A stretch of 45,366 nucleotides of DNA from an uncultured Collinsella sp. (GCA_900542945.1 UQPI01000013.1:1-45366); one strand, 5' to 3'. Numbered from the stretch's first letter, positions 7,905-16,294 are shown. Program-made: numbers and translations. The notes: a model not told the origin generated them from the letters alone.

Positions 7905-9488
7905 TTATGCCTCCTTATTTCGATCGAACACGATTTGTCCGTCCGACATCGTCATATCAACCGAAAGATCGCGTGCGTCGCGATAATCGAGGTCGAACAC
8001 ATCCCGATCGAGCACGCAGATATCGGCAATCTTGCCGACCTCAAGCGTACCCAGTTCGTCTTCGCGCATCAGATCGTACGCGCCCCCGGCAGTCCAAGCA
8101 CGCAAGAGCTCGACAAGCGTCAGCGCGTTGGCCTCATTCACGGGCAGTCCATCGTCGAAGTATCCACCGCACGCGCTGTAGATTGACTCGCCCAGGCTCG
8201 GAATCAGCAGTGGCAAATCCGTACCACAGCACACCGTGCATCCGGAATCTTCCATGCCGCGGCGATTCCAGCTGTGCATAAGTCGCGTCTCGCCAATTTG
8301 TCGACGCATCATCGACACGCAATCCTCGCGCCGGTCCAGCGTCAAAATCTGCGGATAGACCTCGCAAATTCCACCTAACTTGCCAAACTCGACAAGATCG
8401 GTCGGATCAGAGTTCTCGAGATCGGTAATCGCATGGCGGCGAAGCAACCGTCCATGCTCGTCTCGAGGCAGCGAGGCATAGAGCGCCACGGTGCGACGAA
8501 CGGCGCCATCGCCCTGGCAATGCAAGGAATATCGGAAGCCGTCAGCATCAATTGCGCGCAGCTCGTTCTCAATCAGATCCCACTCGGGCTCCTCGACAAC
8601 CGTCTTGCCGGCAGCTCCCGCATCGGCCGTGTCCTCATAGGGGTCAATCATCTCGGCAAGCCCCGCCCATACGCCGCGATCGGTCATACGGTTGAAGCCA
8701 GAAAAACGAACGAACGGTCCCCGGAAGCGCTCTCGTGCCTCGCGAGCATACGTCAGATTTGCACCGGCACCCACCGGCTGCGACATCATAGAGACGCGAA
8801 CCGTCAGCTCGCCAGATTCTTCACGGCGAGCCATTTCGTCGGCAAAACCGTAGTAGTCATCAAACGCCATCTCCTTGATGGCGGTAACGCCGCGCTCGTT
8901 AAGCATGCTCATGTAGTCCGAATACCCCGCACGTACCTCGGGCAGCGCGAGGAAATCGCTCATCATGCGCCAGATCTTTTCGGCATAGCACGCCTGGGGC
9001 GTGAAGCCGTATCGCACACTGGCGGCAGCATTGAGAACGCAGGTCTCCGCACCCGGTGTAAAGCAGACGACAGGGATATCGCCAAAACAATCGTCAAACA
9101 CAGCCGCCGTATTTGCGTTCTCGGCATCCGATGCCAACGTTTCGGGTAGGTTGTGGCCAAAAGCCGCCGCGCAATCCGGATGACCTTCTTTCCATGCACG
9201 CAAGAGCGACACGGCCTCTTTGGCATCAGCGATGCCGGACAGATCAGGCCCCAACGTCCGCAGCGCCCAGCCTGTATAGAAGGTATGCACATCGATCAGG
9301 CCAGGCATGACGGTGCGGTCGCCCAGGTCAACTACCTCGTCCGCCTGGGTCAAATACGAAGCTAGCTCACACTTGGTGCCAACAGCCTCAATTCGATTGC
9401 CACGGACCGCTACGAAACCTTCAAACGGCAGGTCCCCCGTACCGGTAAAGACGCTCTTAGACGTCAGGACCGTCAAACGATCAGACAT
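7905..9488 (-). CDS. YtcJ-like amidohydrolase (amidohydrolase 3 family)
   Basis: A 527-residue amidohydrolase with the composite N- and C-terminal beta sandwich (TVMPGLIDVHT entering the barrel; GTLEVGKIADICVLD near the end). The YtcJ-type order of motifs is present, including LHCQGDGAV and CCGTDLPL with its Asp. Two metal ligands look changed: the HxH motif reads IDVHTFYTG, with Thr in place of the second His, and the IEH motif reads DLENSD. It may hydrolyse or bind an N-substituted compound entering the operon, but activity is doubtful. ATG 9488 is preferred to GTG 9497 because AGGTGG is well spaced for it. It directly follows the transporter gene. Confidence 0.85.
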   Translation of the reverse strand: MSDRLTVLTSKSVFTGTGDLPFEGFVAVRGNRIEAVGTKCELASYLTQADEVVDLGDRTVMPGLIDVHTFYTGWALRTLGPDLSGIADAKEAVSLLRAWKEGHPDCAAAFGHNLPETLASDAENANTAAVFDDCFGDIPVVCFTPGAETCVLNAAASVRYGFTPQACYAEKIWRMMSDFLALPEVRAGYSDYMSMLNERGVTAIKEMAFDDYYGFADEMARREESGELTVRVSMMSQPVGAGANLTYAREARERFRGPFVRFSGFNRMTDRGVWAGLAEMIDPYEDTADAGAAGKTVVEEPEWDLIENELRAIDADGFRYSLHCQGDGAVRRTVALYASLPRDEHGRLLRRHAITDLENSDPTDLVEFGKLGGICEVYPQILTLDRREDCVSMMRRQIGETRLMHSWNRRGMEDSGCTVCCGTDLPLLIPSLGESIYSACGGYFDDGLPVNEANALTLVELLRAWTAGGAYDLMREDELGTLEVGKIADICVLDRDVFDLDYRDARDLSVDMTMSDGQIVFDRNKEA

Positions 9489-9497
9489 CACAACCAC

Positions 9498-10961
9498 CTA
9501 CGCCGGAAGCATGCCAGAAATTGCCGTTACGATCAGGCCAAAGACGACCATGAAGATGAAGAACTTCCAAATGGTCTTCCACCATTGGCCAAACGAAATC
9601 TTAGCCACGCCAAGGCCGGCAACCGTCATGCCCGCCACAGGACTGATGGTGTTGATGGTCTGGTTGGCAAACTGGAGCGCGGTAACGGCCGCCTCGGGAT
9701 TGAGGCCCATGAGCTCGGTCAGGGGGCCCATAACGGGCATGGTGAGTGCCGCCAGGCCAGAACTCGAGGGAACCAGCAAAGAGAGCAGGCCAAGGACGAT
9801 ATACATAAACGTGGTGTAGACGGCGGCGGGTGCACCGGCGAGCGCAGTAGCGAGCGCCTGGAGGATGGTGTCGATGATCATGCCGCCCTCGGCGATGACC
9901 AGAATACCGCGAGCGATACCGATAACGATGGCGGCGTACGCAAAGTCGGCGAGACCTTTAACGAACTCCTCAGCAATCGTCTGCTGGTCAAGACCGCCCA
10001 GGATACCGGCAAGCAAGCCCATGCCAAGGAACACGGCGGAAATCTCATTCATGTACCAACCCTGGGTCACAAGACCCCAGACGATAATGCCCATACCGCA
10101 AGCAAAATCGATAAGCACGAGCTTCTGACGGGTAGTGAACTCTTCCTCGATGGAGGCATCGGTCACGGAAAACTCGATACGCTTGAGCTTATCGTCCTCG
10201 TACGTAATGGACGACTCGGGGTTTTTCTTGACGCGCATGGCGTAGCGCATGGCCCATGCGATACCGACGGCAGTGAAGATGACCCAAGAAACGGCGCGCA
10301 GCCACAGTTGCGGATTGCCCTCGATGCCAATGATGCCCTGGGCGATCAAAACATTAAACGGATCGATGGTCGAAGCGCAATATCCCAGGTTAGGACCAAG
10401 GAAGCAGATGATGAATGCCGTCATCGAGTCATAACCGATACCCATCATGATGGGAATGAAGATGGCATAGAACGGCAGGGCTTCCTCAGACATACCAAAC
10501 GTGGTGCCGCAAATGGACAGCAACGTCATCGTGATGGGAATGATGAGGATGTCCTTGTTCTTGAGCTTTTTAATCACACGGCTCATGCCGGCATTCAAAG
10601 CGTTGGTCTTGGTGATGATTGCGAACGACCCGCCAATCAATAAGACGAACGCAACGACGTCGGCAGCCTCCTGGATGCCCTTAGTGGGCGCTTGCAGGAC
10701 CGCGAAGATATCCTGCCCCAGATTGATGGTCTCGCCGGTCTCGGAATCGGTGTAGTTCTTATCGACCTGTTCATAGGTTCCAGCAACGGCGACTTCACGC
10801 TCGCCCGCCGCTGTCGAAATCGTCTTGCGCTGATACTGACCAGAGGGAAAGATCCAAGTCAAGACCGCAAAGACAACGATCAGCAAGAACATGATCGTAT
10901 AGACATGCGGTAATTTGAACTTAAAACGTCTGTTTGTCTTCTTCGCCTTCGTATCTGACAT
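9498..10961 (-). CDS. YfcC-family membrane transporter
   Basis: A 487-residue polytopic membrane protein of the YfcC family, related to the DcuC/ArcD-type C4-dicarboxylate and amino-acid carriers. The first membrane helix (YTIMFLLIVVFAVLTWIFP) is followed by a polar loop with SGQY, and later come GTTFGMSEEALPFYAIFIP and the C-terminal SSSGLAALTMPVMGPL, both hallmark stretches. About 11-13 membrane segments can be counted. ATG 10961 follows GGAGG at six bases; upstream in-frame codons lack a site. As the first gene of the operon it is the likely importer of the substrate. Substrates of YfcC proteins are mostly unknown; an amino-acid-like or glycated amino-acid anion fits the neighbours. Confidence 0.88.
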   Translation of the reverse strand: MSDTKAKKTNRRFKFKLPHVYTIMFLLIVVFAVLTWIFPSGQYQRKTISTAAGEREVAVAGTYEQVDKNYTDSETGETINLGQDIFAVLQAPTKGIQEAADVVAFVLLIGGSFAIITKTNALNAGMSRVIKKLKNKDILIIPITMTLLSICGTTFGMSEEALPFYAIFIPIMMGIGYDSMTAFIICFLGPNLGYCASTIDPFNVLIAQGIIGIEGNPQLWLRAVSWVIFTAVGIAWAMRYAMRVKKNPESSITYEDDKLKRIEFSVTDASIEEEFTTRQKLVLIDFACGMGIIVWGLVTQGWYMNEISAVFLGMGLLAGILGGLDQQTIAEEFVKGLADFAYAAIVIGIARGILVIAEGGMIIDTILQALATALAGAPAAVYTTFMYIVLGLLSLLVPSSSGLAALTMPVMGPLTELMGLNPEAAVTALQFANQTINTISPVAGMTVAGLGVAKISFGQWWKTIWKFFIFMVVFGLIVTAISGMLPA

Positions 10962-11003
10962 AGATACCTCCAAAGAACTCGAGACTGCATCGCATCTCGC
11001 TTC

Positions 11004-11069
11004 AACGTTTGCACAAGGCAAACGTTCTATGACGTTCTATAGGTTACCAGCAGCTTTTCTCGCCATCAA
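11004..11069 (-). promoter_or_regulatory. Promoter region and palindromic operator of the catabolic operon
   Basis: A 9-bp perfect inverted repeat, AACGTTTGC and GCAAACGTT, spans 11004-11026 with a 5-base spacer. Beside it ACGTTCTAT occurs twice in tandem (11022-11030 and 11032-11040). On the minus strand TTGATG (11069-11064) lies 17 bases from TAACCT (11046-11041), a weak but plausible promoter. The palindrome would then lie just downstream of the -10, where a repressor would block transcription. The adjacent GntR regulator is the obvious candidate. Confidence 0.5.
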
Positions 11070-11136
11070 GATAATTTCAAACTGATTGCCGCAACGCGGT
11101 TGAACGGTTGCGTTTGCGCCGTGAACGGTATGGAAA

Positions 11137-11162
11137 CGCCCGGTGAGATGATCCACCGGGCG
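11137..11162 (-). terminator. Terminator of the gntR gene
   Basis: CGCCCGGTG pairs perfectly with CACCGGGCG (9 bp, 8-base loop), 18 bases after the gntR stop on the minus strand. It is followed by only TTTCC, so it is a modest terminator. It separates gntR from the operon that gntR probably controls. Confidence 0.6.
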
Positions 11163-11179
11163 CTTTCATACGCAATGTC

Positions 11180-11923
11180 CTAGATGTCAAAAACGTAGCG
11201 AGACCCAACGATCCGCTGACGACCGATGATAAACGGCCGCCGCTGCTCATCGAAAAAGAAGGCTTCCATATAAAACAAGGGTTCGCCAACGGGAACTGCC
11301 AACAACCGAGCGACCTCGGGCGACGCACACGCGATCTCAAGCGTGCATGGGTCGGTAAACGCGGGCGTGCGGCCCGTCAGGTTGCGCACGAACTCAAAAA
11401 TGGATTGGTTAGATAGAGGTGCCGTTGATAGATAGGCGTTGTCCTCGTAAACATATATGTTGTTCTCGAGCATGACAGGGACGCCATCGGCAGTACGCAC
11501 GCGCTCAACGCAGATCAAGTCAGTTCCAACGGGAACACCAAAGAACTGTGCTTCGGTGGAATCCGCCGGCAGCATCTTTCTCGAAATGACACGCGCCCCC
11601 GGTTCCATTCCGTTAACGCGGCATGCGTCCGAAAAACTCTGGACGTCATCCTTCTGGCGAATCTTGCGCTTGAGCTTGGGGGCATTGACAAACGTGCCTT
11701 TCCCCTGTCGCTTCGTTAGATAGCCCTGTTGGACGAGCTCCTCAATAGCGCGTCGCACGGTAACGCGGCCAACTTTATAGCTCTCAGCCAATTCGAATTC
11801 GTTGGGTATCCGCGCACCTGCCTTGTAGGCACCGGAGTTGATTTCGTTTTTGATGATATCGATAACCTGTTGGTACAGCGGTATCGCTGCTTTACCGTCA
11901 GTTAGCCCTTCAGTCGGTGGCAT
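11180..11923 (-). CDS. GntR-family (HutC/FrlR type) transcriptional regulator
   Basis: A 247-residue regulator. Residues 14-80 form the GntR winged helix-turn-helix: PLYQQVIDIIKNEI, then ELAESYKVGRVTVRRAIEEL and GYLTKRQGKGTFV. Residues 95-245 form a UTRA effector-binding domain with ERVRTADGVPVMLEN and a C-terminal RQRIVGSRYVFDI. FrlR, the regulator of fructoselysine genes, has the same architecture. ATG 11923 follows GGAGAGGG. It is transcribed in the same direction as, and just upstream of, the ten-gene catabolic operon but has its own terminator. The likely effector is a sugar-phosphate intermediate of that pathway; this is inferred from family and position. Confidence 0.9.
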   Translation of the reverse strand: MPPTEGLTDGKAAIPLYQQVIDIIKNEINSGAYKAGARIPNEFELAESYKVGRVTVRRAIEELVQQGYLTKRQGKGTFVNAPKLKRKIRQKDDVQSFSDACRVNGMEPGARVISRKMLPADSTEAQFFGVPVGTDLICVERVRTADGVPVMLENNIYVYEDNAYLSTAPLSNQSIFEFVRNLTGRTPAFTDPCTLEIACASPEVARLLAVPVGEPLFYMEAFFFDEQRRPFIIGRQRIVGSRYVFDI

Positions 11924-11943
11924 ATACCCTCTCCAAGCACAAT

Positions 11944-11962
11944 TAAGTCTAAAACGGACTTA
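11944..11962. promoter_or_regulatory. Candidate autoregulatory operator of gntR
   Basis: TAAGTC and GACTTA form an inverted repeat with a 7-base spacer about 20 bases upstream of the gntR start, and a further AAGTCCTTAAG follows at about 11974. A weak minus-strand promoter (TTGAAT and TAGACT) overlaps the repeat. The sequence does not match the palindrome in front of the operon, so a shared regulator is not shown. Confidence 0.3.
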
Positions 11963-12073
11963 GGGGCATTCAACAAGTCCTTAAGCCCGCATTAGCTTAA
12001 AGTATGCTAGGTGTCGCACCAAAATGTCGGCTATTTACTCATCAGACCCGAAAAACGCGCAACTACCGCGCTC

Positions 12074-12733
12074 CTAAGAAAGCTCCAGCAGCTCCGGCAG
12101 CTGGTCGATAATCTTGTCCGCGGCATCCTGGCTAAAGCCAAAGCGCTCCTCGCGCTTGGCGATTACCGTCAGTCCGGCACGCTTACCTGCGGTAATGCCA
12201 TACAGAGAGTCTTCCACACAGCAACAGCAATCAGCAGGCAATCCCAAACGGTCTATGGCATGCAGATAGATGTCGGGCTCGGGTTTGCTGCGCTTGAACT
12301 GCTCACCCGAGACCAAAAACTCAAAGTAATCGCGAATGCCGCAGGTACCCAGCACCTCCTCGATATTGTTGAGAGGCGATGACGACGCCAGCGCAACGCG
12401 AACCCCACGCTCTTTCAGCCCCGCTAGCGTCTCGGCAACGCCGGGGTTGAGCAGCTTTCTATAGTCGCAGGGATACGCACTCGCCCACACCTCATAGCGT
12501 GCCTCGGCAGCCTCGACGCCGAGCTTGCCCAATCCCGCACGCTCATGCCAATCGACGAGTACCTGCTGAAAATCACGGTGCGATGACCCCACAATTGCAT
12601 TAAGCTCGTCGCGCGTCACAGAAATCTGCAGGTAATCGATATACCTCTCGAGTTCCTTTTGATAGTAAAACTCGGTGTCGACCAAAACACCATCCATGTC
12701 AAAGATAACGGCGTCGAACGGAAATGCGGACAC
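12074..12733 (-). CDS. HAD-superfamily phosphatase (beta-phosphoglucomutase-like)
   Basis: A 219-residue HAD subfamily I hydrolase with a helical cap. Motif I is FDMDGVLVDTE (nucleophile Asp and acid/base Asp), motif II is ALASSSPL, the conserved Lys falls in KRSKPEPDIY, and the acidic motif IV is VEDSLYG. This pattern fits beta-phosphoglucomutase or a sugar-phosphate phosphatase such as YniC-type enzymes. GTG 12733 is chosen because GGGAGG lies five bases upstream and because the strong terminator of the preceding gene lies directly before it. The substrate is not determinable. It is transcribed in the same direction as a second HAD protein, but the terminator makes it a separate unit. Confidence 0.85.
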   Translation of the reverse strand: MSAFPFDAVIFDMDGVLVDTEFYYQKELERYIDYLQISVTRDELNAIVGSSHRDFQQVLVDWHERAGLGKLGVEAAEARYEVWASAYPCDYRKLLNPGVAETLAGLKERGVRVALASSSPLNNIEEVLGTCGIRDYFEFLVSGEQFKRSKPEPDIYLHAIDRLGLPADCCCCVEDSLYGITAGKRAGLTVIAKREERFGFSQDAADKIIDQLPELLELS

Positions 12734-12746
12734 GGCACCCTCCCTA

Positions 12747-12774
12747 ACAAAAAGGCGCCCGCAAGCGGACGCCC
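12747..12774 (-). terminator. Rho-independent terminator
   Basis: On the minus strand GGCGTCCGC pairs with GCGGGCGCC (one G-T pair) through a tight loop, followed by TTTTTGTT. It lies about 20 bases past the stop of the Cof-type HAD gene. Confidence 0.8.
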
Positions 12775-12796
12775 GAACCATGCACTATCGGCGATT

Positions 12797-13639
12797 CTAA
12801 CCCAGCAGCTGGTCAAGTGCCACCGCAATGCCATCTTCGTTGTTGTTGGCGGTCACCATCTGCGCCACTGCCTTAACCTCGTCGACGGCGTTACCCATGG
12901 CAACACCGGTACCCGCCCACTCGATCATGGACTTGTCGTTCTGGCCGTCGCCAAACGAGACGACCTCGCTGGCATCGATGCCGAGCTTGGGCAGGGCACC
13001 CTCGAGCGCGTGGGCCTTGTCGATACCGGGCGCCGTGTACTCAAAGTACCAGTCGGCCGTAAACATGCCCGAAAGCGTCTGCTTAAAGGGCGCATACATC
13101 TCCTCGTAATGCGCCTGCAGGTAGGCTGGATCGCCCGCCGTCAGCAGCTTATCCACGGGATAAGTGTCCACGACCTCATGCAAGCTCTCGACCTCACGGA
13201 TCTTAAGGTCGCACGCATCGCGCTCGTATTTGACGATGTTTTTCTGCGAGCCATCCGGCAGCGTGATCATGCAATGGTACGAGTCCTCGACGTGCAAATC
13301 GCGACCGAGCGAAATCATAGGGATCACGTCAAAATTGCGCAGGTGATCAATCAGACGGTGCAGTTCGTCAGTCGGCATGGCCTGGTCAAAAAGAATCTCA
13401 TCGGTCTGAGCGTCGACCACATGCGCACCATTAAAGGCCACCAGTAAACCATCATGGTTTTGAAGGTCGAGCTCCTGCGCCAAGGCGTGCAGCCCCCATG
13501 CGGGACGACCCGAAGCCAAGATGAGCTTAATACCCGATTCCTGCGCCGCAAGCAGCTTCTCGCGCGTACGCGGGCTGATCACCTTCTGGTCGTTGGTAAG
13601 CGTACCGTCGATATCCATTGCGATGGCTTTGATTGCCAT
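12797..13639 (-). CDS. Cof-type HAD-IIB phosphatase
   Basis: A 280-residue Cof/YidA-type HAD hydrolase. Motif I is AMDIDGTLTNDQ at the N-terminus, motif II is LILASGRP, the conserved Lys precedes LPKLGIDASEVVSFGDGQND, and the C-terminal GVAMGNAVDEVKAVA completes the family pattern, with a large C2 cap between. Such enzymes dephosphorylate sugar phosphates or flavin-type metabolites. ATG 13639 has AGGGAGG upstream; the frame runs open much further but without a site. It ends in a strong terminator. The substrate is unknown. Confidence 0.9.
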   Translation of the reverse strand: MAIKAIAMDIDGTLTNDQKVISPRTREKLLAAQESGIKLILASGRPAWGLHALAQELDLQNHDGLLVAFNGAHVVDAQTDEILFDQAMPTDELHRLIDHLRNFDVIPMISLGRDLHVEDSYHCMITLPDGSQKNIVKYERDACDLKIREVESLHEVVDTYPVDKLLTAGDPAYLQAHYEEMYAPFKQTLSGMFTADWYFEYTAPGIDKAHALEGALPKLGIDASEVVSFGDGQNDKSMIEWAGTGVAMGNAVDEVKAVAQMVTANNNEDGIAVALDQLLG

Positions 13640-13814
13640 ATATGCCTCCCTGTCATTGAACAACCTTGTCTGAGCCATCATACAGAACACCCACGGCGGC
13701 GCTGTTTGCAACGGGAAAAATGTCATATTGTCCCAAACATGAACGGCGCGCCTTCGACGATTGCGATGCCCGTCGAGGCGCCTCCCGATACATTCCATCC
13801 TATCCAAATAGCAA

Positions 13815-13844
13815 GGGGCCCGTATCCCAACGGATACGGGCCCC
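13815..13844 (-). terminator. Terminator of pgi
   Basis: A perfect 13-bp stem, GGGGCCCGTATCC with its complement, and a 4-base loop lies about 30 bases past the pgi stop. The minus-strand tail is TTGCTATTT and the plus-strand tail TTTC, so termination may rely mostly on the stem. Confidence 0.75.
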
Positions 13845-13875
13845 TTTCAGCCATAAGCCAACTCAGCCGTAAAGA

Positions 13876-15570
13876 CTACTTGCGATGAGCGCGGTAGAAC
13901 TCGATGAGCGCCTGGGTCGAAGCGTCCTGCTCGGCCTTGGCGGCGTCGTCGTGGAAGGCAGGAGTGATCCGCTTGGCAAGCTGTTTGCCCAGCTCAACGC
14001 CCCACTGGTCATAGGAGTCGATGCCCCAGACCGTGCCCTCGACAAACGTAATGTGCTCGTACAGGGCGATGAGCTCGCCGAGCGCAAACGGGGTCAGCGT
14101 GTCACCGAAGATCGAGGTCGTCGGACGGTTGCCCTCAAAGCAGCGGGCCGGGACGATCTGCTCGGGCGTACCCTCGGCGCGCACTTCATCGGCCGTCTTA
14201 CCAAAGGCGAGCGCCTTGGTCTGGGCCAGGAAGTTGCCCAGGAACAGCTCGTGGACATCCTGGCCGCCGTCGGTTGCGGGATTGGCAGTATTGGCGAAAG
14301 CGATAAAGTCGGCCGGGACCACCACGGTGCCCTGATGCAGCAGCTGGTAGAAGGCGTGCTGACCGTTGGTGCCGGGCTCGCCCCAGAAGATCTCACCGGT
14401 ATCGGAGGTCACAGCGCTGCCGTCCCAGCGGACGTGCTTGCCGTTGGACTCCATGGTGAGCTGCTGCAGGTAGGCCGGGAAACGGTGCAGGTACTGGCAG
14501 TACGGCAGCACGGCGTGGCTCTTGGAACCGAAGAAGTTGACGTACCAGACGTTGAGCAGGCCCATCAGCGCGACGGCGTTGTTCTCGAGCGGCGTGTTGC
14601 AGAAGTACTCGTCGATGGCATGGAAGCCCTCGAGGAACTGCTGGAAGCGCTCGGGGCCGAGCACGACGATCAGCGACAGGCCCACGGCGGAGTCGACGGA
14701 GTAGCGGCCGCCGACCCAGTTCCAGAAGCCGAAGGCGTTGGCGGGGTCGATGCCGAAGGCCTCGACCTTCTCGAGTGCGGTGGAGACAGCGACGAAGTGC
14801 TTGGCCACGGCCTCGGCGTTCTGCTCATCGGAGCCGTCGATGGCGCCCTGGGCCTTGAGCTGCTCGAGCATCCAGGTCTTGACCTCGCGGGCGTTGGTGA
14901 GGGTCTCGAGCGTGGTGAAGGTCTTGGAGACGATGATCACGAGCGTGGTCTCGGGATCCAAACCCTTGAGCTTCTCGGCCTGGTCGTTGGGGTCGATGTT
15001 GGAGATATAGCGGCAATCGATACCGGCGTCGGCATAGGGGCGCAGGGCCTCGTAAGCCATGACCGGGCCCAGATCGGAGCCGCCGATGCCGATGGACACC
15101 AGGTGCTCGATCTTCTTGCCGGTAACGCCCTTCCACTCACCGGAGCGCACGCGCTCGGCGAAGGCATACATGCGATCGAGGACCTCGTGCACGTCGGCGA
15201 CGACGTCCTGGCCGTCAACGATGAGCTGACCCTTCTCGCTTGCCGGGCGGCGCAGTGCGGTGTGCAGGACGGCGCGGTCCTCGGTGGTATTGATGTGCTC
15301 GCCGGAGAACATGGCGTCGCGGCGCTCCTCGAGCTTCACCTCGCGGGCAAGATCGCACAGCAGCTTGACGGTCTCGTCGGTCACCAGGTTCTTGGACAGG
15401 TCGAAGTGCAGGTCACCGGCGTCAAAGCTCAGCTTGTTCACGCGCTCGGCATCGGCGGCGAACCAGGCCTTGAGGTCGATACCCTCGGCCTCGAGCTTCT
15501 CCTGATGAGCCTCGAGCGCCTTCCAAGCGGCAGTCGACGTAGCGTCGATAGGTGCGGCAACAGTTGCCAT
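13876..15570 (-). CDS. pgi: Glucose-6-phosphate isomerase
   Basis: A 564-residue cytoplasmic phosphoglucose isomerase, interconverting glucose 6-phosphate and fructose 6-phosphate in glycolysis. Seen motifs: SIGIGGSDLGPVMAYEAL and the SKTFTTLET phosphate site, the signature block GFWNWVGGRYSVDSAVGLS, ESNGKHVRWDG, and WGEPGTNGQHAFYQLLHQG with the catalytic Glu and His. ATG 15570 follows GAGGAGG. The length and order match the long eubacterial type. Upstream, TTGACC near 15650 with weak -10 candidates may be the promoter. Glucose 6-phosphate from the FrlB-type reaction would enter metabolism through this enzyme, though the two are not co-transcribed. Confidence 0.97.
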   Translation of the reverse strand: MATVAAPIDATSTAAWKALEAHQEKLEAEGIDLKAWFAADAERVNKLSFDAGDLHFDLSKNLVTDETVKLLCDLAREVKLEERRDAMFSGEHINTTEDRAVLHTALRRPASEKGQLIVDGQDVVADVHEVLDRMYAFAERVRSGEWKGVTGKKIEHLVSIGIGGSDLGPVMAYEALRPYADAGIDCRYISNIDPNDQAEKLKGLDPETTLVIIVSKTFTTLETLTNAREVKTWMLEQLKAQGAIDGSDEQNAEAVAKHFVAVSTALEKVEAFGIDPANAFGFWNWVGGRYSVDSAVGLSLIVVLGPERFQQFLEGFHAIDEYFCNTPLENNAVALMGLLNVWYVNFFGSKSHAVLPYCQYLHRFPAYLQQLTMESNGKHVRWDGSAVTSDTGEIFWGEPGTNGQHAFYQLLHQGTVVVPADFIAFANTANPATDGGQDVHELFLGNFLAQTKALAFGKTADEVRAEGTPEQIVPARCFEGNRPTTSIFGDTLTPFALGELIALYEHITFVEGTVWGIDSYDQWGVELGKQLAKRITPAFHDDAAKAEQDASTQALIEFYRAHRK

Positions 15571-15697
15571 ATAGTCCTCCTCAGCATACGGGCGCAAGCC
15601 TCCACGCGCCCGGATAATCAGATAGTCCTATTCTAGCGCAGGTCAAGACTACAATCAGCGAGCGTTGCCAATCCGCCCCCCAACGGCAACCGACCAA

Positions 15698-15759
15698 AAA
15701 GGGACAGGTTTATTTTGGCAGGTCAAACGCTTTACCAACCAAAAATAACCTATCCCTTT
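15698..15759. repeat. 62-bp intergenic inverted repeat (hairpin element)
   Basis: Two 21-base arms, beginning AAAGGGACAGG and ending CCTATCCCTTT, pair with about three mismatches around a 20-base loop. It sits between pgi and the dehydrogenase-like fragment. The 14 bases CCAAAAAGGGACAG at its left edge recur at 16428-16441. It has the same size and shape as the elements at 24455 and 32677 but an unrelated sequence. Confidence 0.65.
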
Positions 15760-15769
15760 ATGGTAAATA

Positions 15770-16294
15770 TTAGGCCGCGGCGCACACACTGCCGAGCAGC
15801 TCGCGCAAGGGCGAGCCGATACCCTCCAGCAGTTCGGGAGCGATGATGGCGAAAACGGGAACCTCGCCGGCACCCACAACGGCGGGCACTTTTCCCTCGG
15901 AGACGATGCATCCGTAGGGAACAAAGCCGTCCTCGCCGGCATCGAGCACGGCCATGCGACGAGCGAGTTCGCGCGCAAAGCCCGCCGTATCGGCATCGCC
16001 GATCGCCAGGACAAAGTCCACGCCTTCGTCGGTCGCCAGGGCCACGGCTTCGTCGATCAGCTCGTCTCCCCCGTCGCCCTCGACCGAGCCGCAGCGAAAT
16101 AGCGCGCGCTCGAGCAGAGCTCGATCAAGCGAGCCGAGCGCCGCCGAGACAAGCTCATCGCGTGTATGCTTGTCACCGCCCAGCACCACCAGCGCCTTGG
16201 TGCCGCCATAGTGGGCAACCAATCGCCCGCACCAGCGAGCCACGTCCCCATCCGCAACCAAGCGCGTCGGCATACCAAACCCATAGTTAACCAT
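15770..16294 (-). CDS. Truncated iron-alcohol-dehydrogenase-like N-terminal domain protein
   Basis: A 174-residue protein that looks like only the N-terminal nucleotide-binding domain of iron-containing alcohol dehydrogenases: NYGFGMPTRLVADGDVARW, then HYGGTKALVVLGGDK and EGVDFVLAIGDADTAGFARE. The metal-binding helical C-terminal domain, with its His and Asp ligands, is missing, and the usual GGGS of the cofactor site reads GDADT. It is therefore unlikely to be a working dehydrogenase; it may be a relic or a protein with a new role. ATG 16294 is favoured because homology begins there. The frame extends to 16345 with no ribosome site. It stands alone between repeats. Confidence 0.6.
   Translation of the reverse strand: MVNYGFGMPTRLVADGDVARWCGRLVAHYGGTKALVVLGGDKHTRDELVSAALGSLDRALLERALFRCGSVEGDGGDELIDEAVALATDEGVDFVLAIGDADTAGFARELARRMAVLDAGEDGFVPYGCIVSEGKVPAVVGAGEVPVFAIIAPELLEGIGSPLRELLGSVCAAA

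Noticed and set aside
13885..15636. 583-codon open frame antisense to pgi
   Set aside because: It mirrors pgi codon positions in GC-rich DNA, has low-complexity Val/Leu/Gly/Glu composition, and pgi is beyond doubt.
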